Of a DNA stretch of 32,099 nucleotides, positions 16,251 to 23,696 are shown one piece after another; the first letter of the stretch is position 1; each line of letters starts with the position of its first letter. The translations under genes and the position numbers were made by a program. Origin of the DNA: an uncultured Collinsella sp. (GTDB taxonomy: Bacteria > Actinomycetota > Coriobacteriia > Coriobacteriales > Coriobacteriaceae); contig URWW01000018.1 of NCBI GenBank assembly GCA_900551665.1, positions 1-32,099 on the forward strand, read 5' to 3'. Under the pieces are notes generated by a model. It made no database searches. It was given only the letters and a program-made list of their open reading frames with translations, and was not told the DNA's origin.

Positions 16251-16259
16251 TCGATTCAA
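16246..16259. promoter_or_regulatory. Operator-like dyad TTATATCGATTCAA, proximal copy
   Basis: This is an imperfect palindrome of the form TTAWATCGATWTAA with a central CG, matching 13 of 14 positions of the distal copy at 16333-16346. It overlaps the TATAAT, as expected for a repressor site. Confidence 0.5.
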
Positions 16260-16332
16260 GTTTTGAAGACGAGCGAGAGGGCACAAGGCCATTCTTGTGC
16301 AGAAACGTTATTTTTACCGTATTGCCAGCTAT

Positions 16333-16346
16333 TTATATCGATTTAA
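16333..16346. promoter_or_regulatory. Operator-like dyad TTATATCGATTTAA, distal copy
   Basis: This near-perfect palindrome lies 87 bp from the proximal copy, centre to centre, in an AT-rich stretch that stands out from the genome. Two such sites could allow repressor looping. Between them lie a 7-bp-arm dyad GCACAAG/CTTGTGC (16281-16300) and the AAACGTT-like site at 16302-16311. Confidence 0.5.
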
Positions 16347-16572
16347 TTTTAGAAAGCCCATCTCAATGAAACCGTGAACGGTAGCAATTTTCCGGCAAAC
16401 GGTGACGTATATACCAGGGACAAGCACCGCAAGAGGGAAGGCAGCGGCAACCGATTCGCAGACTTAAAGGGCTAGACAAACGCCGATGGGGTACAAGTGG
16501 CTCAATGCGAGCGCGCGATTCCCTCACGCCCGATTTGCCCCGCCCAACACAGAACAAGACCCAGGAGACGCT

Positions 16573-17319
16573 ATGCCCCAGCTCAAAGCCGTCGTCTTCG
16601 ACATGGACGACACGCTGCTCAGCATCAATCTCAGCGCCTTCATCGGCGTGTTCGCGCTCGACGAGGCGAACTTGCTCGCGCAGGTCGCCCGCAAACCCAT
16701 CGTGTCGCTCTTCTCCCCCCTCGGCTCGGCCATGCTCGCCCTCAACAACGGCGATCGCGCACAGGGGGACACCCGCACCAACCGCCAGTTCTTCGCCGAT
16801 GAAATAGAGCGCCGCTGCGGCATCCCCATCCTCGAGCCCGCCATCGCCGACATGCTCGACTTCTACGAGCGGGAGGTCCTGCCCAAGAAGAACGACCGGA
16901 CCATCTCCGCACGCCCTCGCGAGGGAGCCCATGAGGCGGTGCAGACCGTGCTCGACCATGGCTTGCGCATCGCGCTACTCACCAACCCGAGCTTCTCGCG
17001 CTCCTGCATCGAATGCCGTATGGGCTGGGGCGACATGCTCGACATGCCCTTCGAACTTGTGACTACGTGGGAGAACTCAACGCGCGTCAAGCCCAGCGCC
17101 GATTACTACCGCGATTCGCTCGCCAAGCTCGGCCTCGCCCCCGAGGAGACCCTCATGGTGGGCAACGACCCCAAGCGCGACTTCCCCTCCCCCTCGATCG
17201 GCCTCAAAACGGCCTACGTGGGCACCGGCTACCAACCTCATGCGCTGTGGAACGGTAGTATGGCCGATTTCGCCAAGGACTTCGACCGTATCGAAGAACG
17301 GTTCTGCAGCGGCGAATAG
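16573..17319 (+). CDS. HAD-superfamily hydrolase
   Basis: This soluble phosphatase-like protein has 248 residues. Motif I is VVFDMDDTLL with Asp10 and Asp12, motif II is LLTNPS, the motif III lysine is in TRVKPSADYY, and motif IV is LMVGNDPKRD. An insert of about 90 residues between motifs I and II forms a helical C1-type cap. The substrate is unknown. The ATG at 16573 follows CAGGAGA at 6 bases; the in-frame start at 16486 has no comparable site. It is a lone plus-strand gene between two divergent or convergent minus-strand units, and no strong terminator follows it apart from the long inverted repeat at 17396-17446. Confidence 0.88.
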   Translation: MPQLKAVVFDMDDTLLSINLSAFIGVFALDEANLLAQVARKPIVSLFSPLGSAMLALNNGDRAQGDTRTNRQFFADEIERRCGIPILEPAIADMLDFYEREVLPKKNDRTISARPREGAHEAVQTVLDHGLRIALLTNPSFSRSCIECRMGWGDMLDMPFELVTTWENSTRVKPSADYYRDSLAKLGLAPEETLMVGNDPKRDFPSPSIGLKTAYVGTGYQPHALWNGSMADFAKDFDRIEERFCSGE

Positions 17320-17395
17320 GCCCTCGCGAGGAGACAAAGGCGACCGCTTTACATCGATCGAACGACGCATCCGAGTCCAAACGGCGTCGCCGAGC

Positions 17396-17446
17396 GCGCA
17401 ATGTCGAAAAATGCACAGCTGAATCGCTTCATTTTCGACATTGCGC
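17396..17446. repeat. Long inverted repeat between convergent genes
   Basis: Positions 17396-17410 and 17432-17446 are perfectly complementary over 15 bp (arm GCGCAATGTCGAAAA). With one bulged A the pairing continues three more pairs inward, leaving a loop of about 16 bases. It lies between the HAD gene (end 17319) and the cysteine desulfidase gene (end 17514). No T run flanks it, so it is either an unusual bidirectional terminator or a small repeat element. Confidence 0.6.
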
Positions 17447-17513
17447 ACTCAGCGGCGTATGACTCAGGACCGCACATGTGCCCTGGCTGCAATCGCGCGA
17501 GGTCCAAAACTCC

Positions 17514-18896
17514 TTACAGCCGGGTCTCGCCCGTCATGAGCTTCAAGATCTCAACATCGGTGTCCTTCATGCCCACGCGACCGACGTAGCCCATGCTCGC
17601 GATGGTCTCCTCCACCGTGCCCATCACGATGCCCTCGCCCGCGCGGAAACCGCGACCGGCCTGGGCCATATCGGCACCGAGGATCGCAGCGTCAACAGCT
17701 GCCGAGATCTTGGCGGCGCAGCTCGCCTTGGCGCCGTCGCACACGATGCCGCCCACATTGCCGAGGGTGTTGACGATGGTGGCGCCAACCTGCTCACGCG
17801 ACCCGCCGCGCATCCACTCGATGGCAGCGCCCGCACCGCAACCGGCGCATACCACGCCGCAAAACGCCGAAAGCGCGCCGATGTAGCTCTTCACATGGAT
17901 CGCCACCAGATCGGACAGGGCGAGCGCGCGCAACAGGCGATCGCCCTCGATGCCGAGCTCCTCGGCGTAGGTCGCCACCGGCATGGCGCACGTGATGCCC
18001 TGGTTGCCCGACCCGCACACGATCGCGACGGGCAGGGCGCAGCCGCTCATGCGGGCATCGGAACCGGCGGCAGCACGGGCGCGGGCGCGGCAGGCCACAT
18101 CGTCGCCGCGCGTGGCGAGCAGCGTGCGGCCCACCTCGGCGCCCCACTCGTTGACAAGGCCCTCCTCCGAGATGGCCGTGTTGAGCGTGAGCTGGCGCTC
18201 AAGGGACTCGCGAGCACCGGAGATATCGCCGCCCTCCACGAAGTCCAGGATGATGTCGAGCGTGAGGCCCTCGAGGGGCTTGGCGGCAGGAGCCTCGGAA
18301 TCGCCGGCGGACTGCACGGCGCTCATGAGCGCACAGGTGCCGGAGCAGGAATCCTCCACGTCACCGCCGCGGGCGGCGGGACACAGCTGATTGGCGGGCA
18401 CGCCGTCACGCGTGCAGCGAACCACGTTCGTGTGGTGCTCGGAAATGGCGACCTCGGCCACATGGCCCAGTGCGTGCGCTTTGATCTCGATGTAGAGGTT
18501 CGGCACACCCTCGATCAGCGTCACCTCGCAGTAGCCCTCCTGGGCAAGCAGGTCGCGCGTGCGCGCTATGTCCGCCTCGCCCACGCCCTCAAGGGCCTCG
18601 AGGGCCGCCGAGGCGTCGCCGCCGACCGCGCCGAGGATCGCCGCGGCCTCGACGCCGCGCATGCCACCGGAATTGGGGACGGTGACGCTCTTGACGTTCT
18701 TGATGATGTTGCCGGAGCAACCCACCTCGAGCGATTCGGGCTCGCACCCCAGCACGAGCCGGGCAAGCGCCGCGGCATATGCGACGGCGATGGGCTCAGT
18801 GCAGCCCAGCGCGCAGATCAACTCGGAATTCAACAGGTCGCACAGCGCGCGGTCGCGCTGCTCGAGCGTCATGTCGGTCACGTTCTTGACATCCAC
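17514..18896 (-). CDS. L-cysteine desulfidase (UPF0597/CyuA family)
   Basis: This is a cytoplasmic enzyme of the serine dehydratase-like UPF0597 family. Studied members convert L-cysteine to pyruvate, ammonia and hydrogen sulfide using an iron-sulfur cluster. The 460-residue protein matches the family along its length: LICALGCTEPIA with Cys32, GCSGNIIKNVKSVTVPNSGG, SDARMSGCALPV, GSGNQGIT, IVCDGAKASCAAK and AGEGIV. The family was known in Escherichia coli as YhaM. I prefer GTG 18896, which has AAAGGGG about 8 bases upstream, over ATG 18920, which lacks a site. It is a single gene between the inverted repeat and the ndk terminator. In a gut anaerobe it would supply H2S and energy from cysteine; that is inference. 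Confidence 0.88.
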   Translation of the reverse strand: MDVKNVTDMTLEQRDRALCDLLNSELICALGCTEPIAVAYAAALARLVLGCEPESLEVGCSGNIIKNVKSVTVPNSGGMRGVEAAAILGAVGGDASAALEALEGVGEADIARTRDLLAQEGYCEVTLIEGVPNLYIEIKAHALGHVAEVAISEHHTNVVRCTRDGVPANQLCPAARGGDVEDSCSGTCALMSAVQSAGDSEAPAAKPLEGLTLDIILDFVEGGDISGARESLERQLTLNTAISEEGLVNEWGAEVGRTLLATRGDDVACRARARAAAGSDARMSGCALPVAIVCGSGNQGITCAMPVATYAEELGIEGDRLLRALALSDLVAIHVKSYIGALSAFCGVVCAGCGAGAAIEWMRGGSREQVGATIVNTLGNVGGIVCDGAKASCAAKISAAVDAAILGADMAQAGRGFRAGEGIVMGTVEETIASMGYVGRVGMKDTDVEILKLMTGETRL

Positions 18897-18965
18897 GGCG
18901 GTCCCCTTTCGATGTGTCATTCAACTGCCTCCAAGTGTAGCAGCCCCATCTCCCCTTCTTACGGA

Positions 18966-18999
18966 AACGCGGTTCGACCCGCAAAGGCCGAACCGCGTT
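18966..18999 (-). terminator. Intrinsic terminator downstream of ndk
   Basis: AACGCGGTTCG (18966-18976) pairs with CGAACCGCGTT (18989-18999), an 11-bp stem with a 12-base loop. On the minus strand it ends GCGTTTCC, a short T tract. It starts 31 bp after the ndk stop. Confidence 0.8.
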
Positions 19000-19029
19000 G
19001 TAGGGGGGCATATTGGACGGTCGTCGCGC

Positions 19030-19437
19030 CTAGCCGAAGAAGCGCTCGATCTCGATGGCCGCGTTTTCCAGGGAATCGGAGCCATGGATGATGTTCGCGT
19101 TCACGTCGTTGGCAAAGTCGCCGCGAATCGTGCCGGGGGCCGCGTCGAGCGGGTTGGTGGCGCCCATGAGGGTGCGCATCTTGGAGACGGCGGAGAGGCC
19201 GGACACGACCATCTTCACCACGGGGCCGCTCGTCATGAAATCGACGATGTCGCCGAAGAACGGCTTGTCGGCCAGATGAGCGTAATGCACCTTGACGAGG
19301 TCCTCGTCAAGCTCGCACTTCTCCATCTTCTCAATGGTGAGGCCGCAACGCTCGATACGGTCGATGATGAGGCCCGTCTTGCGGTCACGGACGGCATCGG
19401 GCTTGATCATGATGAAGGTCTTCTCGATATCTGCCAC
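19030..19437 (-). CDS. ndk: Nucleoside diphosphate kinase
   Basis: This enzyme transfers the terminal phosphate from ATP to nucleoside diphosphates through a phosphohistidine, balancing NTP pools. The 135-residue protein has the family's conserved KPDAV near the N-terminus and the active-site His118 in NIIHGSDS. Length is normal. The start is GTG at 19437, preceded by AAAGGGG. The gene is 178 bp downstream of argH, with no clear terminator in between, so it may receive readthrough, though a private promoter is likely. Confidence 0.97.
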   Translation of the reverse strand: MADIEKTFIMIKPDAVRDRKTGLIIDRIERCGLTIEKMEKCELDEDLVKVHYAHLADKPFFGDIVDFMTSGPVVKMVVSGLSAVSKMRTLMGATNPLDAAPGTIRGDFANDVNANIIHGSDSLENAAIEIERFFG

Positions 19438-19615
19438 GGGTTCCCCTTTCGATGGGAGGGCTGGAAACGCGCCTTGCGCGCCGTATGTTCGCTACGCCAT
19501 GGTACCCAAAGCGCAAGGGCAGAAAACCACATTTCGACAAAGGGCCCAGCTGAAACGTTTCCTCACGCGAACATGCACCGCTCGCCCACGAAACCACCAT
19601 CATCAAGCCGTCCGA

Positions 19616-21043
19616 TCAGGCGCCCTCCCCCATGGGGACGAGGGACGAAATCCCCTCGAGATACGCCTCATCCGCGACGAGCGTTGCCCGAACCAAGCGC
19701 ATCTGCTCCCTCACGGCGGAGGGAGACGTGCCGCCCAAGGTCGCGCGCGCACCGACGATGGCGTCGATATCGAGAGATGAGACGATATCGGGGCCGAACA
19801 GGGGGCTCGCCTCCTGGAAAACGGCGAGAGGCAGGTCGTCGAGCCGACATCCGCGCTCCTCACATACGAGCACCAAGTGCCCGACAATCTCATGTGCCTC
19901 GCGAAACGGCATGCCCTTCTTGGCGAGGTAATCGGCGACGTCCGTCGCCGCGAGATGCCCGACCTCGCAGGCCGCGCGCATGGCTTCGGCGTTGAACGTG
20001 CAGGTGGAGATCATCCCCGCCATGACGGCGAGGCTCTGGGAGAGCGTGCGGGCGGAATCGAGCATGCCGCCCTTGTCCTCTTGCAAGTCCTTGTTGTATG
20101 CCAGCGGCAACCCCTTGCACGTCACCAGCAGCTGCAGGAGATTGCCGTAGACGCGACCCGTCTTTCCCCGGATGAGCTCCGCGAAATCGGGGTTCTTCTT
20201 TTGGGGCATGATCGAGGACCCCGTGGAGTATGCATCGGAAAGGGTGATGTAGCCGAACTCCGAGCTGCTCCACAGCACGATCTCCTCGGCGAGGCGGGAG
20301 AGGTGCATGGCCATGGTCGAACATGCGAAATGCAGGTCCAAAATGAAATCTCGATCAGAGACCGCATCGAGCGAGTTGCAGATGACGCGAGAAAACCCCA
20401 TCTCGTACGAGGCCGCGACGCGATCGATCGGATACGTGGTCCCAGCGAGCGCCGCCGCCCCCAACGGGGATGCATCGGCCGCTTCGAAGGCCGCGGTCAA
20501 CCGATGGAAATCGCGCTCGAACATCCAGTAGTACGCGAGCAGATGGTGCGAGAGGAGAACGGGCTGCGCGTGCTGGAGATGCGTCATGCCCGGCAAGACC
20601 ACGCCCTCGTTGTCGCGCGCAGCCCCGATCAGGGCCTCGCGCATATGCAAATTCGCCTGCATGAGGTCGTGGGCGAGCGCCTTCGCGGCAAGCCGCGTGT
20701 CGGTGGCGACCTGGTCGTTGCGGGAACGCCCGGTATGCAGTCGCTTGCCCGCCTCGCCAATGCGGCGCGTGAGCTCGCCCTCAATCGCCATGTGGATGTC
20801 CTCGTCCTCGATATGGAAGGAAAACGACCCGGCATCGATCTCCCTCTCGATATCGGCGAGGCACCCCACTATGGCATCGCAGTCCCCCTGGGAGATGATG
20901 TGCTGCTTGGCGAGCATGCGTGCATGCGCCTTCGAACCCGCGATATCCTGCTTGTACAGGTGTTTGTCGACCGGCAGCGACGCGCCGAACTCCTGCGTGG
21001 CGACAGCGACGTCCTCCTTGAACCGTCCACCCCAAAGCGCCAT
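19616..21043 (-). CDS. argH: Argininosuccinate lyase
   Basis: This enzyme catalyses the last step of arginine biosynthesis, argininosuccinate to arginine plus fumarate. The 475-residue protein starts MALWGGRFKEDV. It carries the superfamily signature GSSIMPQKKNP, the THLQHAQPV segment with the catalytic His region, and HTGRSRNDQVATD. Met at 21043 is preferred: AAAGG lies about 10 bases upstream. ATG 21049, two codons earlier, is an alternative. The longer frame to 21130 reads non-conserved sequence. It follows argG by 99 bp on the same strand, and both are probably under the attenuator-like leader described upstream of argG. Confidence 0.96.
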   Translation of the reverse strand: MALWGGRFKEDVAVATQEFGASLPVDKHLYKQDIAGSKAHARMLAKQHIISQGDCDAIVGCLADIEREIDAGSFSFHIEDEDIHMAIEGELTRRIGEAGKRLHTGRSRNDQVATDTRLAAKALAHDLMQANLHMREALIGAARDNEGVVLPGMTHLQHAQPVLLSHHLLAYYWMFERDFHRLTAAFEAADASPLGAAALAGTTYPIDRVAASYEMGFSRVICNSLDAVSDRDFILDLHFACSTMAMHLSRLAEEIVLWSSSEFGYITLSDAYSTGSSIMPQKKNPDFAELIRGKTGRVYGNLLQLLVTCKGLPLAYNKDLQEDKGGMLDSARTLSQSLAVMAGMISTCTFNAEAMRAACEVGHLAATDVADYLAKKGMPFREAHEIVGHLVLVCEERGCRLDDLPLAVFQEASPLFGPDIVSSLDIDAIVGARATLGGTSPSAVREQMRLVRATLVADEAYLEGISSLVPMGEGA

Positions 21044-21142
21044 CCTCATCCATCCTTTCCGCGGCAACCCGTCTCGGCCGCATCCGCCGCGCGGAAAACC
21101 ATCCCCCACGCGGTCCATTCCCTCACGCATCCCGCACGAGCA

Positions 21143-22447
21143 TCAGAAGTTCACCGCGCGGCTCGCGGTGAGGGAATCGGCCGTACCATCCAAGACATCG
21201 AAAGACGTGGGTGCGGGCGAGCCTCCCTGCATGTGCGCGGACCCCTTCATCGCCCAGGTCTTGATCGAAAGCCCCTGGATATCGATGAAGCCCTTCGCCG
21301 CCTTCTGGTCGAATGCCTCGTCGTTCTCGTAAGTGGCGAGCGCCGGATCGTACAGGGCGCAGGAGCTCTTGCGACCCGCAACCACGCATCCGCCCTTGTA
21401 GAGCTTGAGTCTCACCGTGCCGGTCACGTCGTGTTGCGTAGCGGCCATAAATGCGTCGAGCGCCTGCTTGAAGGGGCTGAACCAGCGCCCGTTGTAAACC
21501 TGGTCCGCCCAAAGCTGCTCGAGCGCGAGCTTGTGATGAAGCACGTCGCGCTCCAAGCACAGATCCTCGAGCGCCTTGTGCGCCTGGATGAGCGCAAGGC
21601 CTGCGGGAACCTCATAGCACTCACGGGATTTCAGCCCGACATAGCGGTTCTCGATCATGTCGATGCGACCGCACCCGCACGAACCGGCGATTGCGTTGAG
21701 CTTGGCGATGAGCTCGGGCAGCGACAGCTCCTCGCCGTCGAGGCTCACGGGCACGCCCTCGCTGAACCCGATCTCGACATACGTCGGAATATCGGGGGCG
21801 TCGGCCGGGTCGACGGTGATCGTCCAGATGTCCGCCGGGGGCTCCGCCCACGGATCCTCGAGCGCGCCGGCCTCGATGGCGCGGCCCCACAGGTTATCGT
21901 CGATGGAATAAGGCTTCTCGATGCTCTGGGAGACCGGTACGCCGTGCTTCTCCGCATACGCGATCTCATCGGGACGCATACCGAGATCCCATTCGCGCAC
22001 GGGGGCGATGACCCTGAGAGAGGGGTCGAGCGCCATAATGGAAGTCTCGAAGCGCACCTGATCGTTGCCCTTGCCCGTGCAGCCATGGGCGACGCAGGTG
22101 GCGCCGTGCTTATGAGCCGTCTCAACGAGGCGCTTCGAGATCAACGGACGGGAGAGCGCGGAGAGCAAGGGGTACTTGTTCTCATACATGGCGTTGGCGG
22201 CGAGGGCGCGGGAGATGTACTCGGAGGCGAACTCCTCCGTCATATCGACCACCTCGACGGCGACGCACCCGAGCATCCGCGCTTTTTCCGCGACCTTCTC
22301 GAGACCGTCGTGTTCCTGACCCACATTACCCAACATGGCGATGACGTCGAGGTCCATCTCATGTTGCAGCCATTTGATGCACACGGAGGTATCCAGGCCT
22401 CCGGAGTACGCGAGCACGACCTTTTCCTTGGATTGCCGGTTGTTCAT
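21143..22447 (-). CDS. argG: Argininosuccinate synthase
   Basis: This enzyme uses ATP to join citrulline and aspartate into argininosuccinate. The 434-residue protein has the N-type ATP pyrophosphatase loop AYSGGLDTS at residues 13-21, AHGCTGKGNDQVRFE, and IENRYVGLKSRECYE. It is slightly longer than the 400-residue average because of a tail after about residue 400. The ATG at 22447 follows AAAGGATGAG. No other arginine biosynthesis gene lies in the window, so argGH form a separate unit using citrulline. The gene has a leader of more than 300 bp that includes an Arg-rich open frame and a terminator. Confidence 0.96.
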   Translation of the reverse strand: MNNRQSKEKVVLAYSGGLDTSVCIKWLQHEMDLDVIAMLGNVGQEHDGLEKVAEKARMLGCVAVEVVDMTEEFASEYISRALAANAMYENKYPLLSALSRPLISKRLVETAHKHGATCVAHGCTGKGNDQVRFETSIMALDPSLRVIAPVREWDLGMRPDEIAYAEKHGVPVSQSIEKPYSIDDNLWGRAIEAGALEDPWAEPPADIWTITVDPADAPDIPTYVEIGFSEGVPVSLDGEELSLPELIAKLNAIAGSCGCGRIDMIENRYVGLKSRECYEVPAGLALIQAHKALEDLCLERDVLHHKLALEQLWADQVYNGRWFSPFKQALDAFMAATQHDVTGTVRLKLYKGGCVVAGRKSSCALYDPALATYENDEAFDQKAAKGFIDIQGLSIKTWAMKGSAHMQGGSPAPTSFDVLDGTADSLTASRAVNF

Positions 22448-22573
22448 GGACTCATCCTTTCACGATGCCTTGATGCAGTGGAAATGGGTTGAGCCCAACC
22501 GATATAGAGGTGCCCGCGGTCGCACCTGTGTCTGCGCGCGTCACGAGTCGCGTGCGATGCGCGCATATGAAAA

Positions 22574-22591
22574 ATCCGCCTCTCGGCGGAT
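22574..22591 (-). terminator. Attenuator-like terminator in the argG leader
   Basis: On the minus strand ATCCGCC-GAGA-GGCGGAT is followed by TTTTC, a compact intrinsic terminator with a stable tetraloop. It sits between the Arg-rich leader frame (ends 22659) and argG (starts 22447). A terminator inside a leader with no complete gene before it strongly implies premature termination control. Confidence 0.75.
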
Positions 22592-22615
22592 GCTCCCTTG
22601 ACGATATCGGTTGGA

Positions 22616-22669
22616 CTCTGCGTGAAGGCCGGGCCTCCATGCGAACAGAGACAACGAGCTATCGTCGTC
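22616..22669 (-). promoter_or_regulatory. Two tandem leader hairpins overlapping the Arg codons
   Basis: Hairpin A pairs 22662-22669 with 22650-22657 (8 bp, one G-U); its loop is the leader stop codon plus one base, and its 5' arm is made of the last three CGA codons. Hairpin B pairs 22616-22620 with 22646-22650, with an inner stem CGTG/CATG and AGG/CCT. A and B meet at 22650. A ribosome stalled on the CGA codons would prevent A from forming. Confidence 0.55.
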
Positions 22670-22772
22670 GGGAGATTGCGCGCTGGCGTCGGGCGGCAGC
22701 GTCGGCAGCGTTCTGGCGGGGCATGATGGCGGCAATCGCCTTCCCCTCGTATGTAGCCAGGAGCTGTGCCAC
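22659..22772 (-). CDS. Arginine-rich leader peptide upstream of argGH (37 codons)
   Basis: This short frame was found by reading the minus strand between the ABC operon and argG. It starts GTG at 22772, with AGGGGAC about 10 bases upstream. The product begins MAQLLATYEGKAIAAIMPRQ and ends RRQRAISRRR directly before TAG. Seven of 37 residues are Arg, six of them in the last ten codons; the last three are consecutive CGA. Placement before a leader terminator and an arginine biosynthesis operon fits a trpL/hisL-type sensing peptide: shortage of charged tRNA-Arg would stall the ribosome and alter the fold. It is not a family I recognise, and translation is unproven. Confidence 0.65.
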   Translation of the reverse strand: MAQLLATYEGKAIAAIMPRQNAADAAARRQRAISRRR

Positions 22773-22819
22773 GGTTGCTCGTCCCCTCTAAATCCGGCAG
22801 CGTCAATCATTGGTTCGCT

Positions 22820-22852
22820 ATAGTAGCCTAAAGTGCTCGCCTGAACGTTCAA
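22820..22852 (-). promoter_or_regulatory. Probable argG leader promoter region with TGAACGTTCA dyad
   Basis: A -10-like TACTAT (22820-22825) lies about 48 bp before the leader frame. A TTGAAC at 22847-22852 is 21 bases away, longer than optimal. It overlaps a perfect 10-bp palindrome TGAACGTTCA (22842-22851), which could be a regulator site, possibly ArgR, although it does not match the classical ARG box closely. Confidence 0.3.
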
Positions 22853-22867
22853 ATATTTCGAATATTT

Positions 22868-22903
22868 CGGCCCTGTTTCCCATATGCATAAGAAACAGGG
22901 CCG
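22868..22903 (-). terminator. Terminator of the amino acid ABC operon
   Basis: A perfect 12-bp stem CGGCCCTGTTTC (22868-22879) / GAAACAGGGCCG (22892-22903) lies 16 bp past the ATPase stop. What follows on the minus strand is AT-rich (GAAATATT) but not a T run. It separates the transporter operon from the argG leader promoter. Confidence 0.75.
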
Positions 22904-22919
22904 TATGAATACAATCGCG

Positions 22920-23693
22920 CTAATCCGAGAGATATCTGGATAGGAATTCCCGAGTGCGGGGGCTCTCGGGCGCGGTGAATATCCGCTCGGGCGCGCCCTG
23001 CTCGGCAATGATGCCGCGATCCATGAAGACCACGCGATCCGATACGGTGCGCGCGAACTCCACCTCATGCGTAACGATAACCATCGTCATACCGTCGCGC
23101 GCGAGGGCGCGCATGACGTCGAGCACCTCGCCCACGATCTGCGGGTCGAGCGCGCTGGTGGGCTCGTCGAACAACATGATCTTCGGGCGCATGCACAGGG
23201 CGCGCGCGATGGCGACACGCTGCTTCTGCCCGCCCGAGAGCGTGGAGGGTGCCGCATGGGCGAAGGCCTCGAGTCCCACCGAACGCAAGTGCCCAAGCGC
23301 CACCTCCTCGGCCTCGGCCTTCGACATCTTCTTGCGGGTGATGGGCGCCAACGTGCAGTTGGCGAGCACATCCATGTTGTTAAACAGGTTGAAGCCCTGG
23401 AACACCATGCCGATGTCCTCGCGCAGGGCGTTCACATCCACATGGTCCGCGGTCAGGTCGCTCCCCTGGAACCACACGTGGCCCGCGTCGGGCGTCTCCA
23501 GCAGATTGATGCACCTCAGCAAGGTCGATTTGCCCGAACCGGAGGCGCCGATGATCGTCACGACCTCGCCGGGGGCGACGTCCAGATTGACGTCGCGCAG
23601 GACCTCCAGGTCGCCGAAGGACTTGCGCAACCCTTCGATGCGCACCAGGTATTCGGCGGCGGGCGCCGTCGGAATAGTGTCACTCGTATGCAT
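22920..23693 (-). CDS. Polar amino acid ABC transporter ATP-binding protein
   Basis: This is the ATPase of a polar-amino-acid importer (GlnQ/HisP family). The 257-residue protein has Walker A GASGSGKST at 49-57, the signature LSGGQKQR, and Walker B/D-loop IMLFDEPTSALDP. The region between the A and signature motifs, MVFQGFNLFNNMDVLANCTLAP, is the GlnQ-type Q-loop segment. ATG 23693 is 3 bases after the permease TGA, with GAGGAGC upstream, so the pair is coupled. The transported amino acid is not evident. Placement beside argGH suggests arginine, but this is not proof. Confidence 0.95.
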   Translation of the reverse strand: MHTSDTIPTAPAAEYLVRIEGLRKSFGDLEVLRDVNLDVAPGEVVTIIGASGSGKSTLLRCINLLETPDAGHVWFQGSDLTADHVDVNALREDIGMVFQGFNLFNNMDVLANCTLAPITRKKMSKAEAEEVALGHLRSVGLEAFAHAAPSTLSGGQKQRVAIARALCMRPKIMLFDEPTSALDPQIVGEVLDVMRALARDGMTMVIVTHEVEFARTVSDRVVFMDRGIIAEQGAPERIFTAPESPRTREFLSRYLSD

Positions 23694-23696
23694 GGT

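Noticed and set aside
19877..22492. Very long plus-strand open frame (871 codons) across argH and argG
   Set aside because: It is antisense to two genes with clear catalytic motifs; its translation is low-complexity Arg/His/Gly-rich text typical of a high-GC shadow.
22507..22527. A T-box-like motif (AGGTGCGACCGCGG) in the argG leader
   Set aside because: The tRNA-contacting UGGN is UGCG here, the motif pairs with its own downstream GCACCT, and I see no Stem I with specifier loop upstream. The Arg-rich leader peptide explains the region better.
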